64,000 nt of DNA from Sporosarcina sp. ANT_H38 (GCF_008369195.1 NZ_VOBC01000005.1:62001-126000), one strand, 5' to 3'; positions 45,706-56,698 are shown, counted from the stretch's first letter. Made by a program: numbers and translations. The notes: generated by a model from the sequence alone, not told the origin.

Positions 45706-47247
45706 TTAGCTAAATACTTTCTCTTTAAACTGTCCGAGTTTTTCAAGAGAAGACTTGTCGACATCGGCGTGCAAGCTGTTACCATGCGAGTCCATCGTAA
45801 CAACTGCGGTAAAATCTTTAACGCGCAGATGCCACATTGCTTCAGGTATACCGAATTGAAGAAGGTCAACACCTTCGACTTTTTTAATGCAATCGGCATA
45901 ATACTGTGCTGCGCCACCGATTGCGTTCAAGTAGACGCCACCGTGTTCTTCGAGAGCGGCAAGAGTTTTCGGACCCATTCCACCTTTGCCTATGACAGCG
46001 CGAACCCCGAACTTTTTCATAATGTCGCCTTGATACGGTTCTTCACGGGCCGATGTTGTAGGTCCTGCAGCTTTGATTTCATAACTGCCATCTTCATTTT
46101 TCATGACTACGGGGCCACAATGATAAATGATTTGTCCATTAAGGTCGATAGGTGAGTCATTTTCTGATAAATATTTATGGATTGCATCACGCCCTGTATA
46201 CATCATTCCGCTGATTTTGACGACATCGCCGACATTTAAATCACGAATCTGTTCTTCGGAAATCGGAGCTGTGAGCTCGACAGTGCGTGCAGATTGTTTT
46301 ACTTCATCTTTCTTTGCATCATCTTCGGTGAAAGCAATTTTTTCACCGTCATTGTAATGCCAGTTCGTTATTTCACCAGAACTAGCATCGATATCGACAG
46401 CCATTCGGCGGTATGCCCAACAGTTATAAGCTACAGAAACATAGAAGCTTGCGGGGATCCGATGCATGACACCGATTTTGCAACCAAGTAAAGTAACTTC
46501 GCCTCCGAAGCCCATTGTCCCTATGCCGAGTTTGTTTGCTGATTCCAGGATATACTCTTCAAGTTCTGAAAGTTTTGGATTTGGATTCAAATCATCGACG
46601 TTACGGAAAAGCTGGTCTTTCGCAAGTTCATAACCTGAAGCGCGGTCTCCGCCGATTCCAACGCCGATGAAGCCTGCTGAACAACCTTGTCCTTGAGCTT
46701 GATAAACGGAGTGTAAAATACATTTACGGATACCATCAAGATCACGTCCTGCACGGCCAAGCCCATCGAGCTCTGCTGGCAGGCTATATTGAATGTTTTT
46801 ATTTTCACAGCCGCCGCCTTTTAAAATAAGTTTCACTTCAATATGATCTTGTTCCCATTGTTCAAATTTTACGACTGGGACACCTGTACCGAGGTTGTCT
46901 CCACTATTATCACCTGTTAGCGAGTCGACAGAGTTCGGACGAAGTTTAGTGTCTTTTGTAGCTTGAACAATCGCGCGCTTAATCGCCGCTTTGATTTCAA
47001 TCTGATTTACTCCGACTGGTGTTTTTATCTTGAACGTTGGCATGCCGGTATCCTGGCAGATGGGTGACATTTTCTCGTCAGCCATATTGATGTTTTTGGC
47101 AATTGTATCAAGACTCATCGCAGCTCGTGTGCCAGCGTCTTCAGACTCTCTGGCCGCCAGGATTTTTCGTCTCACGTCTTTAGGTAGGTTCGTCGATGTT
47201 TCACAAATGAGATCATACATGCTTTTTTCAATTTGTTCTATGTACAT
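45706..47247 (-). CDS. fumA: Class I (iron-sulphur) fumarate hydratase
   Basis: 513 aa, both fumarase halves in one chain. Converts fumarate to L-malate in the citric acid cycle with an oxygen-sensitive [4Fe-4S] cluster. Candidate cluster cysteines are Cys64 (PICQDTGM), Cys189 (GQGCSAGFIGVGIGG) and Cys256 (LLGCKIGV). The C-terminal beta domain carries GPTTSAREEPYQGD and VIGKGGMGPKT. Most Bacillus species use class II FumC instead. The GAGAATGTAC start region has only a weak ribosome site. A small SE1561-type gene lies 28 bases upstream on the same strand. Confidence 0.95.
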   Translation of the reverse strand: MYIEQIEKSMYDLICETSTNLPKDVRRKILAARESEDAGTRAAMSLDTIAKNINMADEKMSPICQDTGMPTFKIKTPVGVNQIEIKAAIKRAIVQATKDTKLRPNSVDSLTGDNSGDNLGTGVPVVKFEQWEQDHIEVKLILKGGGCENKNIQYSLPAELDGLGRAGRDLDGIRKCILHSVYQAQGQGCSAGFIGVGIGGDRASGYELAKDQLFRNVDDLNPNPKLSELEEYILESANKLGIGTMGFGGEVTLLGCKIGVMHRIPASFYVSVAYNCWAYRRMAVDIDASSGEITNWHYNDGEKIAFTEDDAKKDEVKQSARTVELTAPISEEQIRDLNVGDVVKISGMMYTGRDAIHKYLSENDSPIDLNGQIIYHCGPVVMKNEDGSYEIKAAGPTTSAREEPYQGDIMKKFGVRAVIGKGGMGPKTLAALEEHGGVYLNAIGGAAQYYADCIKKVEGVDLLQFGIPEAMWHLRVKDFTAVVTMDSHGNSLHADVDKSSLEKLGQFKEKVFS

Positions 47248-47275
47248 TCTCGATTTCCCCCAGTGGCATAGACTA

Positions 47276-47455
47276 TTATTTATCTGATTTTATTTTTCCC
47301 ATCTGTTCTTCAAGGTCGTCTAACAAGCTTATTAGCTGGTCAATTTCCTGTAGGTCTGCAGTTTCGGGTTCAATTGTTTCAAGTGTTTCGAGAAATTGAT
47401 GAAGCCGTGTTTTTAATCCCTCAACATGTCCGTTATTTTGTGTAGTATTGTCCAA
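47276..47455 (-). CDS. SE1561-family small protein
   Basis: 59 aa, acidic and helical; the core LQEIDQLISLLDDLEEQM matches the SE1561 family of Bacillales and staphylococci, of unknown function. TTG 47455 is preferred because AGAGGTG lies six bases before it; GTG 47464 overlaps that site. It precedes fumA and may be co-transcribed with it. Confidence 0.78.
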   Translation of the reverse strand: MDNTTQNNGHVEGLKTRLHQFLETLETIEPETADLQEIDQLISLLDDLEEQMGKIKSDK

Positions 47456-47561
47456 TCCGTACACCTCTTTTCATTAGTATAATCGTAAACGAAAAAACGA
47501 AATTTATCAATGAAGGGGAATAGAACTTCTTATTAAATTGAATATTCTCGTTAACATAATC

Positions 47562-47590
47562 TTTACAATATAAAATCTATATGTTATGAT
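47562..47590 (+). promoter_or_regulatory. Near-consensus sigma-A promoter of the candidate RNA
   Basis: TTTACA and TATGAT with a 17-base spacer, each one base off consensus. The start of transcription would be near 47597. Confidence 0.75.
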
Positions 47591-47596
47591 TCATTT

Positions 47597-47967
47597 AATT
47601 AAACGAAAGGGAGGATGGCAGAAGGGCAATCAAAACGAAAACTAAGGAGGTTGAGAACTTTAATAGTAAAAAGTTAAGCTCAACTATGTAGGGGTCGTTG
47701 TACCAAAAGTTAGTGATTTGCAATTGAAGTTTCAAATCAAATGGAGACAGCATCAGTGATAGCTGAACAAAATTTTTAGAAGGGTAGCGAGAATAGGGTA
47801 AAGTCGAAGTGAAGAAAATTAAGAAGGAGGGGATTCGTAAGTGTCCGCTGGCAATATGCCAAGAGACGAATACGACTTATGCAGATAGAAAGTGAAGGTT
47901 CAATTCATACGTAAAGGCTCAGCCGTAATCTGACAATCAGATATGGACTGGGCCTTTATATTTTTTT
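47597..47967 (+). ncRNA. Candidate structured non-coding RNA (about 370 nt)
   Basis: This stretch has its own promoter and ends in a strong intrinsic terminator. No credible frame exists: the only RBS-linked ATG (47615 area) gives 19 residues with no spacing. Visible hairpins are GTTGAG...CTCAAC with inner AACTT/AAGTT (about 47651-47686), GATTTG...CAAATC (about 47719-47742), ATTCGT...ACGAAT enclosing TGGCA/TGCCA (about 47834-47870), and the terminator. The region 47770-47835 is purine-rich. I do not recognise tmRNA, RNase P, 6S, SRP, T-box or a known riboswitch in it. It could also be a long leader of the MFS gene. Confidence 0.5.
47913..47967 (+). terminator. Terminator of the candidate RNA
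   Basis: AAAGGCTCAG pairs with CTGGGCCTTT, enclosing a second stem ATCTGA/TCAGAT, and is followed by ATATTTTTTT. Confidence 0.88.
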
Positions 47968-48032
47968 GCGTTATCACCGTTTACTTGTGCTAAAATCATG
48001 CAATGATCTACAAGGCGGGGAGTGGAAGGAAT

Positions 48033-49211
48033 ATGGACACTTTTTCACAAATAGAGAAGAGACGGTTTTGGATACTTGTTATTATTGTATCTATTTCTGG
48101 ATTTTCACAAGGAATGCTGTTGCCACTTATTTCGGCTATCTTCGAAAGAGATGGTGTTACGAGTTCGATGAATGGTTTGAATGCCACGGCTTTATACATA
48201 GGAACATTACTTGTTTCACCGTTCATGGAGGCACCACTTCGTCGTTTTGGTTATAAGCCGATTATTATTTTGGGGGGCATGCTTGTTTTTATATCATTGA
48301 TGCTGTTCCCATTATGGAAAAGTGTTGTATTTTGGTACGTGCTGAGGTTATTAATTGGTATCGGGGATCACGCACTTCATTTTTCAACTCAAACATGGAT
48401 TACAAGTTTCTCACCGCAACAAAGGTTAGGACGCAATATTGCGATTTACGGATTGTCATTCGGAGTTGGATTTGCGGCAGGTCCATTGTTTGCTCCACTT
48501 GTTAATGTATTCGAAGGCTTACCGTTTATTGTATCGGGGATGCTGTGCATGCTTGCATGGTCACTTGTCTTCATGTTGAAAAATGATTTCCCGGATATTA
48601 TTAAAGGGAAGTCTGGTAATGAACGATTTTTCGCTCGATTCAAAAGAACAATGGCCGTTGCTTGGCTTGCTTTCCTCGGACCATTTGGATACGGTTTTCT
48701 TGAGTCAACGCTTAATGCGATGTATCCAGTGTATGCACTCAGAAGCGGAGTCGAATTTACGTCTGTAACGATTATTCTCGCCTCGTTTTCTATTGGGGGT
48801 ATTATTTCACAGTTACCTTTAGGGATGTTATCAGACAAGATAGGAAGAAGCCCGGTCTTTCTCGTAGCACTGGGAGGCGGATCCATCTCATTTTTCATTG
48901 CAAGCACTGTTGAAACATCTATACCTGCTGTTATGACTATGTTTTTCATTGCGGGACTTTTTTCTGGATCGATTTTTTCACTCGGTATATCGTATATGTC
49001 CGATTTGACACCGAAGCATCTGTTGCCGACCGGGAACCTGCTATGTGGAATTTTCTTTAGCCTAGGCAGTTTGACGGGACCCTTTCTAGGTGGTCTTTTT
49101 CTTGAGCTTGATGCAGGCTTCAGTTTTCTTGTTTTGATTTCACTGTTTTTGGCTGTATTGTTCATCATATCAATTATTGGCAAGATGAAACAGAGCCAGG
49201 CTTTAGCATAA
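48033..49211 (+). CDS. MFS transporter
   Basis: 392 aa with twelve hydrophobic helices. The loop 2-3 motif is weak (APLRRFGYKP), but the second-half copy GMLSDKIGRSPVF is clear, as in proton-driven drug or sugar exporters. Substrate unknown. I choose ATG 48033 (MDTFSQIEKRR) because GGGGAG and GGAAGGA precede it; the frame from 48003 adds ten residues without a site. It begins 66 bases after the terminator of the candidate RNA, so read-through could control it. Confidence 0.9.
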   Translation: MDTFSQIEKRRFWILVIIVSISGFSQGMLLPLISAIFERDGVTSSMNGLNATALYIGTLLVSPFMEAPLRRFGYKPIIILGGMLVFISLMLFPLWKSVVFWYVLRLLIGIGDHALHFSTQTWITSFSPQQRLGRNIAIYGLSFGVGFAAGPLFAPLVNVFEGLPFIVSGMLCMLAWSLVFMLKNDFPDIIKGKSGNERFFARFKRTMAVAWLAFLGPFGYGFLESTLNAMYPVYALRSGVEFTSVTIILASFSIGGIISQLPLGMLSDKIGRSPVFLVALGGGSISFFIASTVETSIPAVMTMFFIAGLFSGSIFSLGISYMSDLTPKHLLPTGNLLCGIFFSLGSLTGPFLGGLFLELDAGFSFLVLISLFLAVLFIISIIGKMKQSQALA

Positions 49212-49212
49212 T

Positions 49213-49245
49213 AAAAAGCGTCCATTCAGCGGACGCTTTTGTTCT
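49213..49245 (+). terminator. Terminator after the MFS gene
   Basis: AAAAGCGTCC pairs with GGACGCTTTT around ATTCAGC and is followed by TGTTCTTTT. Confidence 0.88.
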
Positions 49246-49334
49246 TTTCAAGGAAATTACTAAGTCTCGTACTGTGGATAAGTTGTAAACTAGAGATTTT
49301 ACCTCTAGACTCCAACGCCTAGTCACTGGGCCAA

Positions 49335-49405
49335 CGGGATGTAGGTCATGCAGCTGGGAGGGATTGAACTACATCCCTCCTTGTTGCCACGGGAAGAGGC
49401 GCATT
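49335..49405. repeat. Short intergenic hairpin repeat
   Basis: GGGATGTAGGTCATGCAGCTG is followed by a GGAGGGA/TCCCTCC hairpin (49357-49380) and by the GCGCATTGCGC piece. A related copy lies at about 55911-55954, and the hairpin resembles the two in element A (9011-9087). It lies between two convergent genes. Confidence 0.55.
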
Positions 49406-49417
49406 GCGCTTTTCTTA

Positions 49418-50224
49418 TTACCTCAAAATCGAGTTAACATTTTCATATTCCAAAACAAGATCATCAAGCGTTTGGAAAGTGTAACCCGCTTTCTTGGCGT
49501 CTTGGATAAAGGATGGTAAAGCTTGTGCATTATCAGGTGAAACCGTGTGCATTAAAATAACAGCACCGGGATGAAGTTGGTTCATCAGTTCATTGTAAGC
49601 AAAGTCACGGCCTTTAGGTTTATCGGCGTACCAGTCGATGAATGCGACTGACCAAAATATATGCCTGTATCCGAGTTCGTTACCTTTGGCGAGGACTTTA
49701 TCATTGAATACGCCTTCAGGAGGCCTTGTGTAGTATGTTCGTTTGAGTCCAGTTACTTCATTCAACAGCGTGTCAAATTTGGTCCATTCTTCTTCCATTC
49801 TCTGTTCAGATACATTGGCCAGATTCGGGTGTCCATACGTGTGGTTGCCGATTCCATGACCTTCCGCAATCATTCTTTTTACGAGTGGCAAGGCACTTTT
49901 TAAATAATGTCCCGTGAGAAAGAAAGTTGCTGGAGCATCTTCTTTTTTCAATGTATCCAAAATACTTTCGGTATAACCGTTTTCATAGCCGTTATCAAAC
50001 GTCAAATAGACAATCTTTTCGTCTGGCTTTCCTTTATAAATGGCTCCATGTTTATCAAGCATTGAGTCGAGTGCATCACCAGCATTAGGCTGGTTTCCCC
50101 CTGTAGCTTTCTTGAAGCCCCAATGAAATTCATCCGCTTTGGCGGAAAATGGATTAAAAACAAATCCAATCATTACGATAAAAGTCGCCAATAAAATACC
50201 TGGACCATGTTTTTTTATCATCAA
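49418..50224 (-). CDS. pdaA: Delta-lactam-biosynthetic polysaccharide deacetylase PdaA
   Basis: 268 aa. Deacetylates muramic acid residues so that muramic delta-lactam forms in spore cortex, which germination enzymes need. A signal peptide (about 1-30, ending FSAKADE) exports it. The NodB domain shows TFDNGYENGYTESIL, in which Asn replaces the usual metal Asp as is typical of PdaA, then HGIGNHTYGHPNL, RPPEGVFNDKV and ILMHTVSPDN. AAGGTG precedes the start. It marks the organism as a spore former. Confidence 0.96.
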   Translation of the reverse strand: MMIKKHGPGILLATFIVMIGFVFNPFSAKADEFHWGFKKATGGNQPNAGDALDSMLDKHGAIYKGKPDEKIVYLTFDNGYENGYTESILDTLKKEDAPATFFLTGHYLKSALPLVKRMIAEGHGIGNHTYGHPNLANVSEQRMEEEWTKFDTLLNEVTGLKRTYYTRPPEGVFNDKVLAKGNELGYRHIFWSVAFIDWYADKPKGRDFAYNELMNQLHPGAVILMHTVSPDNAQALPSFIQDAKKAGYTFQTLDDLVLEYENVNSILR

Positions 50225-50269
50225 AAACGCACCTTTCCTTTTAGGGTAGGATGCGCAGATGAAGTCGAA

Positions 50270-51178
50270 CTATACGTCTTTATTATACAAATCATTCAGT
50301 GCTGACTCTAGTGTCGGATAATGAAATTTAAAGCCGTTGTCTAGTAATTTTTCTGGTAAGACATGTTGACCTTCTAAAACGAGCGCGCTTTTTTTACCAA
50401 GTACTATTTTCATTGCGAATGAAGGTACTGGAATCCAGTGTGGTCTATTTAACACTGAACCGATTGTTTTACCAAAGTATTTCATTCGTTTTGGAAATGG
50501 TGATGTGACGTTTACAGGTCCGTATAAACTTGTATTGTCGAGTGCAAATGCGATTCCACGCGTGACATCTTTTATATGCACCCAAGACACCCGCTGATTG
50601 CCTGTTCCAACAGTTCCGCCTGCAAATAATTTGTACGGTAACACCATAAGTGGCAACGCACCTCCGTCAAGTCCGAGTATGACTCCGAACCTCATGAAAA
50701 CGACACGTATGCCTTCAGATTCTACTGATGCCGCCTTCTTCTCCCAGTCCATTACAGTCCGACCAAGAAAGTCGTCCGCATAGTCTTGGGATTCTTCTGT
50801 ATAGACATTGTCTTCTGATGCGCGGTAGATACCAATTGCACTGGCGTTGATAAGTACAGCTGGCTTTGTTTGTAAAGCAGAGATGATTCGCAGCAATTCA
50901 TCGGTCGCTTCCATTCGGCTAGCATAAATTTGATTACGATGCTTAGTGGTCCAACGCCCTTTATTGATGGACACGCCGGCAAGGTTGATAAAGGCATCAG
51001 CGGAATTAATCTCATTTTCCGGAAAAATGCCTTTCTGAAGCCATTTGACGTATTTTATATTGCCATCAATCTTACTTTCTTTCCTAGATAAAATTATAAT
51101 TTCATGTCCTTCATTCAATAAAGTATCCGTTAATTTCTGTCCGACGAAACCTGACCCACCTGCAATGACGATTTTCAT
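50270..51178 (-). CDS. yfhF: TIGR01777-family NAD-dependent epimerase-like protein (YfhF)
   Basis: 302 aa. Rossmann start IVIAGGSGFVGQKLTDTL, then FINLAGVSINKGRWTTKHRNQIYASR and WVHIKDVTRGIAFAL, and a C-terminal DUF1731 part (PVPSFAMKIVLGKKSALVLEGQHVLPEKL). Related to the cell-division-linked SulA-type SDR family; activity unknown. It is divergent from recX, as in B. subtilis, which supports the YfhF name. Confidence 0.93.
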   Translation of the reverse strand: MKIVIAGGSGFVGQKLTDTLLNEGHEIIILSRKESKIDGNIKYVKWLQKGIFPENEINSADAFINLAGVSINKGRWTTKHRNQIYASRMEATDELLRIISALQTKPAVLINASAIGIYRASEDNVYTEESQDYADDFLGRTVMDWEKKAASVESEGIRVVFMRFGVILGLDGGALPLMVLPYKLFAGGTVGTGNQRVSWVHIKDVTRGIAFALDNTSLYGPVNVTSPFPKRMKYFGKTIGSVLNRPHWIPVPSFAMKIVLGKKSALVLEGQHVLPEKLLDNGFKFHYPTLESALNDLYNKDV

Positions 51179-51286
51179 TTTCAGACACCCCCATTAGGAT
51201 TCTATACCCTATAATGAAACCAATTAAGCTGAAGCACAAGGACGGAACATGTATACTAAATAGAAAGCAGAGGAGGCGTGTTAAAA

Positions 51287-52099
51287 GTGCCTGTTATTAC
51301 TAAAATATCACAACAGAAAAAAGATCTAGAACGATACAATATTTTCCTAGAAGAAAAGTATGCATTCAGTGTCCATGAATCGGTCCTTGTTAAATTCGGT
51401 TTAACGAAAGGGATGTCCCTTGAAGACTGGTCTATTGACGAGATGGTCTATGAGGATGAGATACGAAAAGCGTTCAACCGGGCACTCCATTATCTTGGTT
51501 TCAGAATGCGCAGTGAGTTTGAAGTGAAGAAAAAACTTTTGGAATTGGGATATGGGGAAGCAATTGTATTAGAAGCACTCGTGAAGTTGAAAAGTCTTGG
51601 ATTTCTAAATGATGAAACCTATTCAGAAGCACTTCTTCAAACACAGAAAAATTCATCCAGTAAAGGTCCAAAAGCAATTCAGCAAGAGATGCATAAAAAA
51701 GGGATAGGGAAGGAATTACAGATCAAAGTGCTTGAATCTTATTCGGAAGATGACCAGCTTAAAATCGCAACGAAACTTGCAGAGAAGACGGCAAATTCAA
51801 ATCGTTCTGTAGCCCCGGCCCAATTAAAACAAAAAATCCAAAATACATTGCTTCGAAAAGGGTATTCATTCGAGCTTATTAAACAAGCACTTGCGAATAT
51901 TAACTTTGATCGCGAAGAAGATGAATGGACATCCATTGCTGATTCAATCGGAGAGAAAGCATGGCGACGCTATAGTTCGAAGTTTAGTGGACGAGACTTG
52001 AATGATAAAGTGAAACAGGCGATGTATCAAAAAGGCATCCCGTTTGAGCGCATCGATCATTTCATTGATAAAAAGGAGAATGAAGAAGATGGAGATTGA
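51287..52099 (+). CDS. recX: Recombination regulator RecX
   Basis: 270 aa, made of three-helix repeats as in the long RecX of Bacillales. RecX binds RecA filaments and limits or tunes strand exchange. The stretches ALHYLGFRMRSEFEVKKKLL, LGFLNDETYSEALLQT and KGIPFERIDHFIDK are typical. GTG 51287 gives the expected start MPVITKIS and is ten bases after GGAGG; GTG 51278 touches that site. It runs into yfhH, whose start lies inside its last codons. Confidence 0.94.
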   Translation: MPVITKISQQKKDLERYNIFLEEKYAFSVHESVLVKFGLTKGMSLEDWSIDEMVYEDEIRKAFNRALHYLGFRMRSEFEVKKKLLELGYGEAIVLEALVKLKSLGFLNDETYSEALLQTQKNSSSKGPKAIQQEMHKKGIGKELQIKVLESYSEDDQLKIATKLAEKTANSNRSVAPAQLKQKIQNTLLRKGYSFELIKQALANINFDREEDEWTSIADSIGEKAWRRYSSKFSGRDLNDKVKQAMYQKGIPFERIDHFIDKKENEEDGD

Positions 52100-52421
52100 A
52101 AAAAAATATAGTGCAATGACAGAGCATGAATTACGCACAGAAATCGGAAGACTGCGGGAAAAAGCACGCAAAGCCGAGCAATTGGGTATCCTTAATGAGT
52201 ATGCAGTTTACCAAAGGAAAATGGTTATGGCACAATCATATTTAATTGATCCAAGTACAATAGTGCCTGGTGAGATGTACCGAATTGATGGAGACGAAGG
52301 TATGTTTTTTCAAGTCGACTACTTAAAAGGCCGTTTTGCCTGGGGTTACAGACTAGGTGGCGAACGTGCGGATGAAGCGTTGCCGATAGCCATGCTAAAG
52401 TCAGTAAAAGAAGGAAAGTAA
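52089..52421 (+). CDS. yfhH: YfhH family protein (DUF1811)
   Basis: 110 aa. YSAMTEHELRTEIGRLREKA followed by a KAEQLGILNEYAVYQRKMVMAQSYL helix and a small beta domain with FAWGYRLGG. Function unknown. ATG 52089 is preferred because AAAGGAG ends about ten bases before it; ATG 52080 touches that site. It overlaps the end of recX by eleven bases, so expression is coupled, as in B. subtilis. Confidence 0.93.
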   Translation: MEIEKKYSAMTEHELRTEIGRLREKARKAEQLGILNEYAVYQRKMVMAQSYLIDPSTIVPGEMYRIDGDEGMFFQVDYLKGRFAWGYRLGGERADEALPIAMLKSVKEGK

Positions 52422-52460
52422 AAAGGCTATAGGCAGTAATTCCTGTCCATAGCCTTCGTA
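52422..52460 (+). terminator. Terminator after yfhH
   Basis: AAGGCTAT pairs with ATAGCCTT, extended by GG/CC and CAG/CTG inside. The following 52490-52550 holds a degenerate copy of the TCGAGCTT...AGCTCCTCGGGTGAGGC repeat common in Bacillales. Confidence 0.75.
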
Positions 52461-52563
52461 TCAATTCTTTCTAAGATTCTTATTTCTTTTGATTGTCGAG
52501 CTTTAGGCATTAGCTCCTCGGGTGAGGCAGAGCATACGGGTTATGCAATGCCTTCCGTTGTTC

Positions 52564-53547
52564 TTAAGAATTAGATGCTAAGTTAAGTTTTTTTCGTAAC
52601 TTGTCCTCGGAAAAAATCCAACCTGTAAATGAATTAATGACGTTCAGCTCCTTGTCGATATGTGCAACCGCCACAAATGTGTAATAGCCTTTGCTCCGGT
52701 AACGAAGATCGATTAGGCGTACTTCGCAGATGTCCCCGATGTATGTGACAGACCATCTATAGATGGGGGAGAAAGATGTGAACGCTTTGATGTTTTTATC
52801 GTTCATGGCCACATCAATCTCTGGGGACTTTTGCATAGGTTCCCGTTCAAAGCGGTCATAAATAGTAACGGACCTTCCATAAGCTCGCCCAACGTAATGG
52901 CACTCCTTTGAAGATGCAGCTACCCTCCATTGGAGGAAGCGCATTGTTGGTGCAATAATAACTTCCGTTGCATTTGGGATGGTATTGTAGACGGCTTTTT
53001 TTACGGCTGATTTGATCGCGAAGCGCAATAAATAGTAAAAGAAGATTATCACGTATGTTGTCAAAATCGTATAGACCGGATTTGCGCCCATTGCCCAAAT
53101 AATTATCGCTATGGCATGCAAAATGAAAATAATTGGATCGAACGTGTTAATGACACCGATAGCAACCCACTTGTTAGAAAACGGCCGCAATGCCTGCGTT
53201 CCATAAGAATTGAAAATATCGACAAATACATGTAGAAAGACGGCTAAAAAGGTCCAAGCCCAAACATGTATGAAACTTGCTTCTGGGATTAAAAATGACA
53301 TGAGTATTGTTATGATTAGCGGCCATAATAATACCGCAGGAATCGAATGTGTAATCCCTCTATGGTGCCGTATATAGACAGCGTTATTTCTTAATTTTAA
53401 TATGGTATCGACATCCGGGATAATTGAGCCGACAATGACACTTGCAACCACGGCACTCATTGTCGAACTATCTGTTAAAACGACAGGATCCGCCAATGCG
53501 AGGCCACCAAGTGCGACTCCCATAACAATATGTGTTCCAGTATCCAA
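52564..53547 (-). CDS. yfhP: YfhP-like membrane-bound metal-dependent hydrolase (DUF457/YdjM)
   Basis: 327 aa, the same length as B. subtilis YfhP. Four to five membrane helices; the His/Asp-rich block THIVMGVALGGLAL, IIPDVDTILKLR, HHRGITHSIP and HVFVDIFNSYGTQALRPFS forms the putative metal site of the YdjM fold. TTG 53547 (MDTGTHIVMG) follows AAAGGAG by seven bases; the longer frame to 53646 overlaps the mutY leader. Divergent from mutY. B. subtilis YfhP has been reported to repress yfhQ (mutY)-linked genes, which I cannot test here. Confidence 0.92.
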   Translation of the reverse strand: MDTGTHIVMGVALGGLALADPVVLTDSSTMSAVVASVIVGSIIPDVDTILKLRNNAVYIRHHRGITHSIPAVLLWPLIITILMSFLIPEASFIHVWAWTFLAVFLHVFVDIFNSYGTQALRPFSNKWVAIGVINTFDPIIFILHAIAIIIWAMGANPVYTILTTYVIIFFYYLLRFAIKSAVKKAVYNTIPNATEVIIAPTMRFLQWRVAASSKECHYVGRAYGRSVTIYDRFEREPMQKSPEIDVAMNDKNIKAFTSFSPIYRWSVTYIGDICEVRLIDLRYRSKGYYTFVAVAHIDKELNVINSFTGWIFSEDKLRKKLNLASNS

Positions 53548-53665
53548 ATGATCACTCCTTTTGCCTGAACCGTCGTACCAAGCATTGGACAGACTTTTTA
53601 AAAATCGTATACATATCAATACCCTTTTATGCTCAATGATAAGCATATGCGATAAGGAGGAAATG

Positions 53666-55476
<1,811 letters not shown>

Positions 55477-55539
55477 AAATTTCCATGTGAATAAAAAATG
55501 TCTCTTTGCACATGATAGGTGTACGGAGGTGAAAATCCA

Positions 55540-55761
55540 TTGCCAAAAAACAACCCGAATCAAACTGATACAAATCAAGTAAGAAAACAGAACAAACAAT
55601 CACAACAACAAATGCAAAATCAAAATCCAAATGCGATGACTGAGGAGTTTGGTTCCGAAACTGATGTTAATCAAGTTAGGAAACAAAACCAGCAATCCGA
55701 AGCAAACAAAAGAAATGCTTCTGGACAGCGCGCGAATCAGTTCGAGAACGGTTCTAAATAA
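55540..55761 (+). CDS. sspE: Gamma-type small acid-soluble spore protein
   Basis: 73 aa, rich in Asn and Gln, with two repeats of the NQVRKQNxQS type (TDTNQVRKQNKQSQ and TDVNQVRKQNQQSE). It is stored in the spore and degraded on germination as an amino acid source. TTG 55540 is nine bases after GGAGGTG; the longer frame from 55519 runs over that site. Same place after fabL as in B. subtilis. A promoter for sigma-G would be expected at 55477-55520 but is not clear. Confidence 0.95.
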   Translation: MPKNNPNQTDTNQVRKQNKQSQQQMQNQNPNAMTEEFGSETDVNQVRKQNQQSEANKRNASGQRANQFENGSK

Positions 55762-55782
55762 GTAAATGGATACCGCCGGCTG

Positions 55783-55815
55783 GCAGGAGCGTTACGCTCC
55801 TGCCAGTTTTTTTAT
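55783..55815 (+). terminator. Terminator after sspE
   Basis: CTGGCAGGAGCGT pairs with its complement (13 bp, minimal loop), followed by TTTTTTT. Confidence 0.93.
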
Positions 55816-55904
55816 TTCTTGGAAACTATAGAGTACTCGCCCTTTGGATATACTACAAAAGGCGATATTTTACGTTTAAATCTTAGTGACTTAAGGCTTT
55901 GAGG

Positions 55905-56035
55905 CACACAGGATGTGGGTTATACAACAGGAAGGAATTGAACTTCATTCTTCCTGGGCAAGAAACGCCGCTTCGCCAAGCTGTCTAATGCCTGTAAGGG
56001 CTGGACGGCGCCTTACGCTGTTCTTTTACCCACAA
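55905..56035. repeat. Intergenic hairpin repeat upstream of ygaC
   Basis: GGATGTGGGTTATACAACAG, then an imperfect GGAAGGAAT/ATTCTTCC hairpin and GCGCC...GCTGTTCTTTT. It is related to the repeat at 49335-49405. The gap 55816-56152 holds nothing else that I can support; the open frame through it is not coding. Confidence 0.5.
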
Positions 56036-56152
56036 ATTACGTTGCGAACGAAAAAAAGAGTTGAAAGGTTTCAAATAATACCGTTCTGTTGGTATAATGA
56101 TGAAATATATATGGGCTTCGAAATTTTCCGGCAACCAAAAGGTGGGTTAATC

Positions 56153-56698
56153 ATGACGATTGCTACAGAAGGAGAAACGATACAAGTACATAGTTATAAA
56201 CATAATGGTAAAATCCATCGGGTTTGGCAGGAAACCGTAGTGTTGAAAGGAACGCGTAATATTGTCATCGGTGCGAATGAAAGGACGCTTGTTACAGAGT
56301 CGGACGGACGCACATGGCTGACACGTGAACCATCCATTTGCTATTTCCATGCTGAGCATTGGTTCAATATTATCTGTATGCTAAGGGAAGATGGCGTGTA
56401 TTATTACATTAACATGAGCTCACCTTTCGTCTATGATAACAAATCATTAAAGTACATTGATTATGATCTGGATGTGAAAGTGTTTCCAGATATGACTTAT
56501 ATGATTCTTGATGAGGATGAATATGCTGAACACAGGAAAGAGATGGGCTATCCTGATGTCATCGATCAGATATTACAGAAGAATTTGGAAACCTTGTTAA
56601 GCTGGATTAAGCAGCGCAGGGGGCCGTTTGCTTCTGACTTCATTGAAGTATGGACTTCCAGATATGAGTTTTACAAGCAGGTCAAGAAAAGTAAGTGA
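56153..56698 (+). CDS. ygaC: YgaC/NtdP-family nucleoside tri- and diphosphatase (DUF402)
   Basis: 181 aa. The family hydrolyses nucleoside tri- and diphosphates in staphylococci. Sequence marks: [16 protein letters not shown], the [17 protein letters not shown] block, [20 protein letters not shown], and [24 protein letters not shown] carrying the acidic metal ligands. ATG 56153 has AAAGGTGGG upstream; the frame to 55913 passes through a repeat. It keeps the B. subtilis order before ygaD. Confidence 0.93.
   Translation: MTIATEGETIQVHSYKHNGKIHRVWQETVVLKGTRNIVIGANERTLVTESDGRTWLTREPSICYFHAEHWFNIICMLREDGVYYYINMSSPFVYDNKSLKYIDYDLDVKVFPDMTYMILDEDEYAEHRKEMGYPDVIDQILQKNLETLLSWIKQRRGPFASDFIEVWTSRYEFYKQVKKSK

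Noticed and set aside
47597..47967. tmRNA, RNase P RNA or 6S RNA as identity of the candidate RNA
   Set aside because: None of their conserved cores (tRNA-like ends of tmRNA, GAGGAAAGTCC of RNase P, the long 6S bubble) could be found in the sequence.
48446..49225. 259-aa minus-strand frame opposite the MFS gene
   Set aside because: A shadow of the true gene: composition is Pro/Ser/Asn-rich and no domain is seen, while the plus frame is a full MFS protein.
55913..56152. 80-codon N-terminal extension of YgaC
   Set aside because: It crosses an intergenic repeat; relatives start near ATG 56153, which has its own ribosome site.
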